This document shows positions 1 through 6,758 of a DNA stretch of 27,054 bases, piece by piece. The stretch covers positions 1 through 27,054 of the forward strand of contig CAAGJQ010000128.1 of assembly GCA_900770295.1 (NCBI GenBank), in the 5' to 3' direction. This DNA is from an uncultured Oscillibacter sp. (GTDB lineage: Bacteria; Bacillota; Clostridia; Oscillospirales; Oscillospiraceae). Position numbers and translations under genes: made by a program. The notes beneath the pieces are model-generated. The model saw only the letters and a program-made list of their open reading frames with translations, searched no databases and was not told where the DNA came from. How positions within the stretch are numbered: the stretch's first letter is position 1; every line of letters starts with the position of its first letter.

Positions 1-87
1 CTCGCTCGACCCCCGTTTTGCCCAAACCTGACCGACAGGGAAGGATTTGGGCCTCAGCGCCTTTTCTTTTGGACCGTGAACGGCCCG

Positions 88-151
88 TTTTCTTTTCGGC
101 GCAACCGAAAAGAAAATGGGGGGTTCATCCCCCCGTCCCCCGAGAGGGGAC
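88..151. repeat. three tandem hairpins upstream of rbfA
   Basis: Three perfect inverted repeats follow one another. The first has 12-bp arms (TTTTCTTTTCGG, 88-99, and its complement at 105-116). The second is GGGGGG/CCCCCC around TTCAT (118-134). The third is GTCCCC/GGGGAC around CGAGA (135-151). Nothing coding is evident in 1-184. The segment 115-139 recurs exactly, in opposite orientation, at 20473-20497, so this looks like an interspersed repeat rather than a dedicated regulator. It lies just before the rbfA ribosome binding site and could act as a weak processing or termination structure. Confidence 0.6.
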
Positions 152-184
152 ACCCAAACCCCTCATTATAAAGGAGGTATCCCC

Positions 185-577
185 ATGCCCAGCAATCGTA
201 TCGGCAGAATCAACGAAGAGATCCAGCGGGAACTGTCCGACCAGTTCCGCCGCCTGAAAGACCCCCGCGTCTCCTCCGGCATGGTCTCCATCACCCGTGT
301 GGACACCACCGGCGACCTGCGCTACGCCCGGGTCTATGTCAGCGCCCTGAACAAGAACCAGGAAAAAGAGATTTTAAAAGGCCTGAAATCCGCCTCCGGC
401 TTCCTGCGGCGGGAACTGGGCCGCGCGCTCCAGCTCCGCTATACCCCGGAGCTGCAGTTCATCGCCGACGACTCCATCCAGTACGGCGCCCACATTCTGG
501 AGGTCCTGCGGGACCCCGACAAGGTCAAGCCCGTCAACCCCGACAACGACGCCGTCCTGCCGGACGAGGAGGCGTGA
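185..577 (+). CDS. rbfA: 30S ribosome-binding factor A
   Basis: This 130-residue protein is the usual size for RbfA, a single KH-like-domain factor that binds the 30S subunit and helps mature the 5' end of 16S rRNA. The N-terminus (RIGRINEEIQRELS, then LKDPRV) and the segment ending in LQLRYTPELQF are typical of the family. An upstream in-frame ATG at 116 exists, but the start at 185 is chosen because AAAGGAGG lies about 7 bases before it and because family members start here with MPSNRI-like sequence. The stop is 3 bases before nrnA, so the two are almost certainly cotranscribed. The order rbfA-nrnA-truB-ribF is the classic nusA-infB operon tail. infB presumably lies left of the window. Confidence 0.95.
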   Translation: MPSNRIGRINEEIQRELSDQFRRLKDPRVSSGMVSITRVDTTGDLRYARVYVSALNKNQEKEILKGLKSASGFLRRELGRALQLRYTPELQFIADDSIQYGAHILEVLRDPDKVKPVNPDNDAVLPDEEA

Positions 578-580
578 GCC

Positions 581-1537
581 ATGCTGACTGTCTCCGAGAC
601 CGCCACCCTGCTGCGGACCTTTGACAACGTGCTCATCCTGACCCACGTCCGCCCCGACGGCGACACCGTGGGCTGCGCCGCCGCCCTGTGCGCCGGTCTG
701 CGGGCTCTGGGCAAGACCGCCTACCTGCTCCCCAATCTGGAGCTGACGGACACCACGGCCCCTTACGCCGCGCCCTATGTCGCCCCGGCGGACTTCACGC
801 CGGCCAGGGTGGTCTCCACCGACATCGCCACCCTGGGACTTTTCCCGGAAAACGCCAAGGCCTACGCCGGCCGGGTGGACCTGGCCATCGACCACCACCC
901 CTCCTTCGAGCACTTCGGCAGGGCCAACATCGTCCGCCCGGAGGCCGCCGCCTGCGGCGAGCTGATCTACGACATCCTGGCGGCCCTGGGCCCCATCACA
1001 CCGGAGATGGCCCTGCCGCTGTACGTGGCGGTGTCCACGGACACCGGCTGCTTCGCCTACGCCAACACCACCGCCCATACCCACGCTGTGGCCGCCGCCC
1101 TGATGCAGGCCAATATAGACTACAAAACAGTCAATAAAGTGTTCTTTCGTACCAAATCCCGGAAGCGGATGCAGCTGGAGGGCGCCATGATGAACGCCTG
1201 CGAATTCTACGACAACAGCCGGGTGGCCATCCTCTCCGTCCCCATCTCCCTGATGGAGCGCTTTGAGGCCACGGAGAGCGACGCCGAGGACCTCTCCGCC
1301 CTGGGCGGACAGATCGAGGGCGTGGACTGCGCCGTCACCATGCGGGAGCTGCGGCCGGACGTTTGGAAGCTGTCCCTCCGCACCGGCGACCGGGTCAACG
1401 CCACGGACGTGTGCCGGGTGCTGGGCGGCGGAGGCCACCGGGCCGCCGCCGGCGCCACCATCGAGGGCACCTGGGCCGACTGCAAGGAGCGCATCCTGAA
1501 GGCCATCGCCCAGCACGTGCCCGATTTCACGAGATAA
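581..1537 (+). CDS. nrnA: DHH-family nanoRNase / pAp phosphatase
   Basis: This 318-residue protein belongs to the DHH/DHHA1 phosphoesterase family. NrnA-type enzymes degrade 2-5-nt RNA fragments from the 3' or 5' end and dephosphorylate pAp, using Mn2+. Visible motifs are THVRPDGDTVG (residues 21-31, the first metal-binding Asp pair), the DHH signature D104-H105-H106 followed by PSFEHFG, DTGCFAYANT in the middle, and the DHHA1 glycine-rich substrate loop GGGGHRAAAG near residue 285. The start is 3 bases after the rbfA stop, implying translational coupling. The family placement is firm. The split between nanoRNase and pAp phosphatase activity is not readable from sequence. Confidence 0.93.
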   Translation: MLTVSETATLLRTFDNVLILTHVRPDGDTVGCAAALCAGLRALGKTAYLLPNLELTDTTAPYAAPYVAPADFTPARVVSTDIATLGLFPENAKAYAGRVDLAIDHHPSFEHFGRANIVRPEAAACGELIYDILAALGPITPEMALPLYVAVSTDTGCFAYANTTAHTHAVAAALMQANIDYKTVNKVFFRTKSRKRMQLEGAMMNACEFYDNSRVAILSVPISLMERFEATESDAEDLSALGGQIEGVDCAVTMRELRPDVWKLSLRTGDRVNATDVCRVLGGGGHRAAAGATIEGTWADCKERILKAIAQHVPDFTR

Positions 1538-1561
1538 GTCCCCCACAAAGGAGAACCACCC

Positions 1562-1741
1562 ATGCCCAACGGAATCCTCATCATCGACAAGCCCCGGGAC
1601 TGGACCGCGTCGGAGTTCGCCTTGGCGGAACGCCGAATCGCACGCGATTCGGCTTATCCGGGCAGGCGACTCCTCCTTTTCGCAGCGCACCCGCTTCGCT
1701 GGGCTGCGCCGCGAGGAAAGGGGGCGTCTTCCTGTGCCTAA
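1562..1741 (+). CDS. leader ORF made by truB 5' duplication
   Basis: This is a 59-codon ORF. It starts at the ATG served by AAAGGAG (1547-1553) and encodes the first 15 residues of TruB (MPNGILIIDKPRDWT). It then runs out of frame with truB through an inserted 127-bp segment. It ends at TAA 1739-1741, overlapping the GTG start of the downstream truB copy (1734) by 8 bases. Ribosomes using the old start would therefore finish right at the new one, which would permit translational coupling. The TAA exists only because the second copy has CCT instead of CCC at its second codon. It is probably not a functional peptide. It is best seen as the relic of the original truB start, or a sequencing/assembly artefact. 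Confidence 0.45.
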   Translation: MPNGILIIDKPRDWTASEFALAERRIARDSAYPGRRLLLFAAHPLRWAAPRGKGASSCA

Positions 1742-1778
1742 CGGAATCCTCATCATCGACAAGCCCCGGGACTGGACC
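1562..1778 (+). repeat. 45-bp direct repeat flanking a 127-bp insert
   Basis: Positions 1562-1606 and 1734-1778 are the same 45 bp with two differences (ATG versus GTG, CCC versus CCT). Between them lies a 127-bp segment absent from a normal truB. It carries a perfect hairpin with arms GCCGAATCGC (1632-1641) and GCGATTCGGC (1644-1653), and a second imperfect hairpin at 1681-1708 (CGCAG ... CTGCG). No transposase or clear terminal inverted repeats are seen. The flanking duplication is far longer than normal transposon target duplications. Because 172 is not a multiple of three, the two truB starts are in different frames. Confidence 0.8.
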
Positions 1779-2600
1779 AGCATGGACGTGTGCGCCAAGC
1801 TCCGGGGTATCCTCCGCGAAAAGCGGGTGGGCCACGGCGGCACCCTGGACCCCATGGCCACCGGCGTCCTGCCGGTGTTCGTGGGACAGGCCACCCGGGC
1901 CGTGGAGTTCGCGGAAAACAGCCGCAAGGAATATGTGGCCGGCCTGCGGCTGGGCCAGGTGACCAACACCCAGGACGTGACCGGCGAGACGCTGGAGACC
2001 CACCCCGTCACCGCCACTCGCCGGGACGTGGAGCAGGCCCTGGTCCGGTTTCTGGGGGACATCCAGCAGATCCCTCCCATGTACTCGGCCATCAAGATCA
2101 ACGGCCAGAAGCTCTACGACCTGGCCCGGAAGGGGCAGGAGGTGGCCCGGAAGCCCCGGAGCATCACCATCTACGAGCTGGAGCTTTTGGAGCAGGTCAG
2201 CGAGACGGACTTCCGCTTCCGCTGCGTCTGCTCGAAGGGCACGTACATCCGCACCCTCTGCCACGACATCGGCCATCTGCTCGGCTGCGGCGGCACGCTG
2301 TACAGCCTGCGGCGCACCATGGCCGCCGGGTTCACCCTGGAGCAGGCCGTCACGCTGGAGGAGGTACAGGAACAGGGCGAGGCCCTGCTTCTGCCCGCCG
2401 ACAGCCTGTTCGCCCAGCACCCCGCCCTGCATCTCCCCTCTTCCAAACAGGAAAAACGGGTCCGCAACGGCAATCCCGTCACCGACCCGTCCATCCCCGA
2501 TGGCACGTACCGCGTGTACGGGCAAAACGGGGAGTTTCTGTGCCTGTCCCAGGCCAGGGACGGCACCCTGACTTCCATGAAAAACTTCTTTGGAGCGTAA
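1734..2600 (+). CDS. truB: tRNA pseudouridine-55 synthase
   Basis: TruB converts U55 in the T-loop of tRNAs to pseudouridine. The 288-residue product has the catalytic motif GGTLDPMATGVLPV with the nucleophile Asp39, then PPMYSAIKINGQKLYDLARKG and the RNA-binding loop CSKGTYIRTLCHDIG, all diagnostic for the family. The C-terminal part resembles the small PUA-like tail of shorter bacterial TruBs. The only start that keeps the full N-terminus in frame is GTG 1734, preceded by GAGGAAAGGGGG (1712-1723) that lies inside the inserted segment. The original ATG (1562) is out of frame. The protein therefore looks intact although its initiation region was rebuilt. It overlaps no gene and ends 4 bases before the ribF ATG. 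Confidence 0.93.
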   Translation: MPNGILIIDKPRDWTSMDVCAKLRGILREKRVGHGGTLDPMATGVLPVFVGQATRAVEFAENSRKEYVAGLRLGQVTNTQDVTGETLETHPVTATRRDVEQALVRFLGDIQQIPPMYSAIKINGQKLYDLARKGQEVARKPRSITIYELELLEQVSETDFRFRCVCSKGTYIRTLCHDIGHLLGCGGTLYSLRRTMAAGFTLEQAVTLEEVQEQGEALLLPADSLFAQHPALHLPSSKQEKRVRNGNPVTDPSIPDGTYRVYGQNGEFLCLSQARDGTLTSMKNFFGA

Positions 2601-2604
2601 TGCC

Positions 2605-3522
2605 ATGTCCACTAAGGAAAGAGTCATTGCCCTGGGCTTCTTCGACGGAGTCCATCTGGGCCACGCCGCCCTGCTCCGCCGGACGGCGGAGGAAGCCGCC
2701 GCCCGGGGCGTCACCCCGGCGGTGTTCACCTTTGACCGTGTGCCGAAGGAAGTCGTCACCGGCATTCCCTGCCCCCTGATCAACTCTCCCGAGGACCGGG
2801 CGGACCTGGTCCGCCGTCTCTACGGCATCCGGGACGTCATCATGGTCCCCTTTGACCATGAGATGATGACCACCCCCTGGGACAAATTTGTCACGGAGAT
2901 TCTGGTGGGCCGGTATCACGCCGTCCATCTGGTGGCGGGCCACGATCACCACTTCGGCCACAAGAACCAGGGCTCCCCGGAGCTGCTGGTCCAGAAGTGC
3001 GCCGAGCTGGGGCTGGGCTGCGACATCATCCCCAAGGTGGAGATCGGCGGCATCACCGTCAGCTCCACCTACATCCGCCGTCTGGTGGAGCTGGGACAGA
3101 TCGAGCGGGCCAACCAGTTCCTGGGCCATCCCCACGTGCTGACCCAGGTGGTGCGGCACGGCCGCCGCATCGGCCACACCATCGGCATCCCCACGGTGAA
3201 TCTGGTGGCGCCGCCCCATGTGCTGGTCCCCAGCCACGGCGTCTACGCCACCCGCGTCACCTTGCCGGACGGCGGCACCTATGCCGCCGTGACCAACGTG
3301 GGCACCCGCCCCACGGTGAACAACGGTTCCGACGTCACCGTGGAGGCCTGGCTCCTGGACTTTGACGGGGATTTGTACGGCCAGACGGTGCGTCTGGAAT
3401 TCCTGCGGCACATCCGGGACGAGGTCCGCTTCGACTCCCTGGACGCGCTGAAGGCCCAGATCAACCGGGATGCCGACTCCGCCCGGCAGTTCTTTGCCGA
3501 GGCCTCGGGGTCCGCTATGTAA
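2605..3522 (+). CDS. ribF: bifunctional riboflavin kinase / FAD synthetase
   Basis: RibF phosphorylates riboflavin to FMN and adenylylates FMN to FAD. The 305-residue protein has an N-terminal nucleotidyltransferase domain (ALGFFDGVHLGH at residues 9-20, TFDRVP, and STYIRRLVELGQIERANQFLG). The C-terminal kinase domain contains HGRRIGHTIGIPTVNL, GVYATRV, TNVGTRPTVN and the conserved end LRHIRDEVRFDSLDALKAQINRD. ATG 2605 is preferred over an upstream in-frame TTG at 2590, because the family begins with KERVIALGFFDG-like sequence and TGGAG lies about 9 bases upstream. It is the last gene of the rbfA cluster. rpsO, often next in this operon, is not present downstream and a terminator follows instead. 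Confidence 0.94.
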   Translation: MSTKERVIALGFFDGVHLGHAALLRRTAEEAAARGVTPAVFTFDRVPKEVVTGIPCPLINSPEDRADLVRRLYGIRDVIMVPFDHEMMTTPWDKFVTEILVGRYHAVHLVAGHDHHFGHKNQGSPELLVQKCAELGLGCDIIPKVEIGGITVSSTYIRRLVELGQIERANQFLGHPHVLTQVVRHGRRIGHTIGIPTVNLVAPPHVLVPSHGVYATRVTLPDGGTYAAVTNVGTRPTVNNGSDVTVEAWLLDFDGDLYGQTVRLEFLRHIRDEVRFDSLDALKAQINRDADSARQFFAEASGSAM

Positions 3523-3530
3523 CCAAAGAT

Positions 3531-3571
3531 AGCCGTGAGGGCGCGGGCCCCCACGGCTGTCTCTTTTTTAT
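3531..3571 (+). terminator. intrinsic terminator after ribF
   Basis: The arms AGCCGTG (3531-3537) and CACGGCT (3552-3558) pair perfectly, with GC-rich pairing inside, and are followed by CTCTTTTTTAT. It sits 9 bases after the ribF stop and separates the rbfA cluster from the convergent minus-strand genes. Confidence 0.85.
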
Positions 3572-3580
3572 AGGAACGCA

Positions 3581-3853
3581 TCAGATCAGCGCCACCGTCA
3601 GCCAAAGCAGGCCGATGCCCGCCGCGCCCATCATGGTGTACACCGCCGGGGACAGTTCCCGCCACGCCCGGCTGAACCGCCCGTGGTCGCCGCCGGCGTA
3701 GTTCCGGGCCACCCGGCGGGCCTCCTCCACCAGCTCCTTGGCCGTGACACCCTCCCCGGCCGCGTCGTTCCGCACGATAAAGATCGCCTGCTCAAAAAAC
3801 CGCTGGTCCGGGGAATCCACCACAACGACTCTTCTGGAAATACCTTTCACCAT
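3581..3853 (-). CDS. small tail-anchored membrane protein
   Basis: This 90-residue protein starts MVKGISRRVVVVDSPDQRFFEQAIFIVRND and ends with one hydrophobic helix (PAVYTMMGAAGIGLLWLTVALI, about residues 69-90), so it should be anchored in the membrane by its C-terminus with the body in the cytoplasm. An upstream in-frame ATG at 3886 exists, but AGGAGG 10 bases before ATG 3853 fixes the start. From memory, short proteins with this N-terminus occur widely in Oscillospiraceae and are sometimes labelled translation initiation factor 2 in automatic annotation; no such domain is visible here. It lies 65 bases after spoIIE on the same strand with no terminator between, so cotranscription is likely. 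Function unknown. Confidence 0.8.
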   Translation of the reverse strand: MVKGISRRVVVVDSPDQRFFEQAIFIVRNDAAGEGVTAKELVEEARRVARNYAGGDHGRFSRAWRELSPAVYTMMGAAGIGLLWLTVALI

Positions 3854-3918
3854 CCGCTTTACGCCTCCTGTTGTTGATGCTTCCATTTTGCCGCAGGGGT
3901 GGAAAATTTATACCGGGT

Positions 3919-5964
3919 TCACACCTTTTTTCTGCCCGCTGCCGGACGGTAGAGCACCTGGACGCCGCAGTCGTCCCGCAGGTGCTCCCGGCGGATGCTC
4001 TCCGACAAGATCAGACCCGCCAGGGCCTGGGGGTCCTCCCCCTCCCAGCCGGCCAGCAGGTCCTGGAGCCACTCGTCCCGGCCGGGGTCGGCGATGCCGT
4101 CGCTGATCATGACGGCGAAGCCGCCGGGCTCCAGCGCCGCCCGGGTCACGTCCGGCGACGCCGGGGCGCTCCGCAGGCCCGCAGGCAGGCTGCCGCCGGT
4201 GACACGCCGCACCGTGCCGCCCTTTTTCAGATAGCTGGGGGCCGCGCCGTACTTGTAGAAGGCCACCGCCCCGCTGGCGGCGTCGAACACGCACAGGTCG
4301 ATGGTGGTGAAGCTGCCGGTCTCCGCCCCCCGCAGGGCCATGGCGGAGTTCAGCGTCTTCAGCGCCGCCTCCGGCTCGATGCCAGCCTCCAGAAACTGGC
4401 GCAGCAGACGGCAGGTCAGGGCGGACTCCTTCCGGGCCGGCTCCCCGCTGCCCATGCCGTCCGCCAGCAGCAGACACCAACGCCCCGCCTCCGTCTGAAA
4501 GGAGAGGACAGTATCGCCGCAGACCGTCTCTCCCTCCTTCGGCCGCAGCACGGCGCCGATGCGGCAGTCGGAGAGGTCCTCCGCCGCCGGGACGGCGTCA
4601 CCGCCCAGGCCGGCGGCGGTGGCGGTCAGCAGCTCGGAGAGCTGGGCGTACTGCCCCCGGGCGCTGCGGCGGGTCTCCTCCAGCTGCCGCCGGTACTGCT
4701 GCCGCAGCAAAAAAGCGGACAGCTCCCCGTTGACCGCCGTCAGAAAGTCCGGCATGTGGATGCAGCGGCTGGCGAAATAACCCGGGAAATCCTTGGCGAC
4801 GGCCCGGCCCCGCTCCAGCAGGTAGGGCGTGGCATCGTTTAGGGCGTTGAAGGTGCCGGTGTACTCCTTCTGCCAGCACAGGTCGCAGAGGGCGCAGCCC
4901 CGGCACACCTTTTCCGCCGCCCGGTCGAAGATGATGGCCGGGTTCTCCTCCGTGGACTGCCGGTTCTCCCGGCCCATGCTGTCGTACAGGTCCCGCAGGG
5001 CCCCCGCCGCCTTGACCAGCTGCTCTTTCAGCCGGTTCCGGGCCGCCGGGCCGTCCGCCGCCGTCTCCGCCCGCTTCACCCGCTTGCCGCCGAACAGCCG
5101 CCCGGGCAGCAGCAGAAACAGCCCCGCGCCGATGGCGGACTCCAGCAGCAGCGGCTGGGCCAGCGGCTCCCGGGCGGGCAGCAGCGCCGCCAGAGCCGCC
5201 AGCAGAAAGGCCAGGGCCGCGCTGCTCCGGCGGTGCCCGGTGCGGCTGCCGGCCATCAGGCCCGCCAGACCCAGCCCGGCGGTGAAGATGCCGCTGCCCG
5301 TCCCGGCGCACAGGTCCGCCGTCAGACCCAGGCCCAACCCGGCGGAGGCCCCCGCCACGGGGCCCCGCTCATAGGCGGTGTAGGCCAGCAGCACGCACAG
5401 CAGCACCCTGCCCAGGGACAGCCCCAGAAGTTCCAGGTCCGTCAGGGCCAGCAGCAGCGCTCCCGCCAGAAACAGCACCCCGTCCGCCATGGTGGGCTTG
5501 TCCACCGGCTTCAGCAGGGGCTGGAAGAACCAGGCGGAGGCCCCCGTCAGCCCCGCTGCCGCCACACAGGGTGTCAGGTGGTCCATGGGGGACAGGGACT
5601 GGATGACGTAGATGCCGCCCACGGCCATGGAAAAGCCCGCCGCCGTCAGGGCCAGCACGTCCTGCCGGTTCAGCGTCCGGTTGCCCCGGAAGGCCGTGGC
5701 GGCGGTGAAGATCAGGATGCCCGTGGCCAGGAAGGGCAGGGCGTCCACGAACTCCATGAACAGCAGCGCCCCCACGCCCGCCCCCGCCAGCGCCGCGATG
5801 CCGCCGGGGCCGGGGCCGGCGGCCGCCACAAAGCCCAGGGCGAAGGGCGCGTATCCCCCCGGCGTCTGGCTGGCGGTCAGCGCCGCCGTCAGGAAAAACC
5901 GGATTCCCCAGGACAGCAGCCGCGCCGACTGCTCCCGCTCCAAAGTGATCTGACCGTGTTGCAC
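3919..5964 (-). CDS. spoIIE: stage II sporulation protein E (PP2C phosphatase)
   Basis: SpoIIE is the membrane phosphatase that dephosphorylates SpoIIAA and so releases sigma-F in the forespore. The 681-residue product has a long hydrophobic N-terminal region (about residues 15-290, roughly ten membrane segments). A linker with a four-cysteine cluster C354-C357-C360-C363 (spaced CxxC) follows, then a C-terminal PP2C domain from about residue 470. Its metal-binding motif LLLADGMGSG spans 498-507, and VMISDGIAD and DDCGVQVLY lie near the end. It is shorter than the 827-residue Bacillus protein, as is usual in Clostridia. The start is GTG 5964, with GGGAGGG about 8 bases upstream. The GNAT gene upstream ends in a terminator, so spoIIE should have its own promoter. 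I could not identify a convincing Spo0A box. Confidence 0.93.
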   Translation of the reverse strand: MQHGQITLEREQSARLLSWGIRFFLTAALTASQTPGGYAPFALGFVAAAGPGPGGIAALAGAGVGALLFMEFVDALPFLATGILIFTAATAFRGNRTLNRQDVLALTAAGFSMAVGGIYVIQSLSPMDHLTPCVAAAGLTGASAWFFQPLLKPVDKPTMADGVLFLAGALLLALTDLELLGLSLGRVLLCVLLAYTAYERGPVAGASAGLGLGLTADLCAGTGSGIFTAGLGLAGLMAGSRTGHRRSSAALAFLLAALAALLPAREPLAQPLLLESAIGAGLFLLLPGRLFGGKRVKRAETAADGPAARNRLKEQLVKAAGALRDLYDSMGRENRQSTEENPAIIFDRAAEKVCRGCALCDLCWQKEYTGTFNALNDATPYLLERGRAVAKDFPGYFASRCIHMPDFLTAVNGELSAFLLRQQYRRQLEETRRSARGQYAQLSELLTATAAGLGGDAVPAAEDLSDCRIGAVLRPKEGETVCGDTVLSFQTEAGRWCLLLADGMGSGEPARKESALTCRLLRQFLEAGIEPEAALKTLNSAMALRGAETGSFTTIDLCVFDAASGAVAFYKYGAAPSYLKKGGTVRRVTGGSLPAGLRSAPASPDVTRAALEPGGFAVMISDGIADPGRDEWLQDLLAGWEGEDPQALAGLILSESIRREHLRDDCGVQVLYRPAAGRKKV

Positions 5965-6014
5965 AGCCTGTCCCTCCCGCGTCCATGATTTTCCACCATT
6001 TTACAGAAACCGGA

Positions 6015-6059
6015 TGAAAAATCCCGTCGGGAAAAGCAGGAGGTTCCTTTCCCGGCGGG
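6015..6059 (-). terminator. terminator after the GNAT gene
   Basis: On the minus strand the arms CCCGCCGGGAAA and TTTTCCCGACGGG form an almost perfect stem, followed by ATTTTTC. It lies about 75 bases after the stop of the acetyltransferase gene and before spoIIE. Confidence 0.7.
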
Positions 6060-6131
6060 TATTCTGCGTTTGATGCGGAAAATGCTTCGGGGCGGGGCGG
6101 AAAACACCGTCGCAGGCTGTCCGGCGGCCGG

Positions 6132-6599
6132 TCACGCCTCCGGCAGCATCATCTCGTCCTCCATGCGGACAAACCCGTACCGCTCATACAGCGGACGGCC
6201 CATCTCGGTGGCCTCCAGCGTGATGTGGGACACGCCCCGCTCTCTGGCGGCGGCCACCAGCAGGTCCAGCGTCCGGGCCGCGATGCCCCGCCTGCGGTAG
6301 GCGGGCGCTGTGTACATGTTCATGATGTACGCCTTGTTCCCCGTGGGGTTGTGGTAGGTGGGCATCACCCGGTAAAAGCTGACCCCGCCGGCTCCCACCA
6401 CCCGGTCCCCGTCCAACACCAGATAGGCCACGTGGTCTCCGCTCTCCAGCGCGGCGCGGTAGTAGTCCCGGGACTGGCGCTCCACGGCGGACATGTCCAC
6501 GGTGTCCGCCAGCCGGTTCGCCGCCCGCAGGACCTCGATTCTCGTCCGGGTCAGCAGCTCGATGTCCGCCATCCCCGCTCTCCGATAGCACAGCTCCAT
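6132..6599 (-). CDS. GNAT-family N-acetyltransferase
   Basis: A 155-residue single-domain GNAT protein that should transfer an acetyl group from acetyl-CoA to an amine; the acceptor cannot be told from sequence. The family core is clear: YLVLDGDRVVGAGGVSFY (beta 2-4), then NMYTAPAYRRRGIAARTLDLLV, where the RRRGIA loop is the acetyl-CoA pyrophosphate-binding motif A, and the C-terminal ITLEATEMGRPLYERYGFVRMEDEMML. The start is ATG 6599 because GGAGGG precedes it by about 8 bases; the longer TTG-initiated form overlaps this ribosome binding site. It is transcribed alone, upstream of spoIIE and separated from it by a terminator. Confidence 0.88.
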   Translation of the reverse strand: MELCYRRAGMADIELLTRTRIEVLRAANRLADTVDMSAVERQSRDYYRAALESGDHVAYLVLDGDRVVGAGGVSFYRVMPTYHNPTGNKAYIMNMYTAPAYRRRGIAARTLDLLVAAARERGVSHITLEATEMGRPLYERYGFVRMEDEMMLPEA

Positions 6600-6695
6600 A
6601 CAGCTTCCCTCCAATCAGGCAGATTCACGTTCGGTCTTACTGTACCATGCCCCGCCCGCTCCCGCAAGGCCCATCCGGCCCGCCCCGATCCCCTG

Positions 6696-6724
6696 TGGAC
6701 TTTTTTTCCGCTCCGTGATATGAT
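6696..6724 (+). promoter_or_regulatory. sigma-A-type promoter of the dus operon
   Basis: The -35 is TGGACT (6696-6701, four of six consensus bases). A 17-base spacer and -10 TATGAT (6719-6724, five of six) follow. It lies 35 bases before the dus start and is the only promoter-like sequence in the divergent gap between the GNAT gene and dus. Confidence 0.65.
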
Positions 6725-6758
6725 AACTGTTGATTTTATGACAAAAGGACGGTACCGT

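Noticed and set aside
1562..1778. classical insertion sequence in truB
   Set aside because: There is no transposase, no terminal inverted repeats, and a 45-bp flanking duplication that is too long for normal transposition.
374..2101. 575-codon and neighbouring minus-strand frames over rbfA, nrnA and truB
   Set aside because: They are antisense to a canonical operon and composed of Gly/Val/His-rich sequence. Their passage through the truB insert only reflects the lack of stops in GC-rich DNA.
3523..3580. missing rpsO after ribF as evidence of rearrangement
   Set aside because: rpsO often follows ribF, but its absence here is not informative: a normal terminator follows ribF, and operon order varies among Clostridia.
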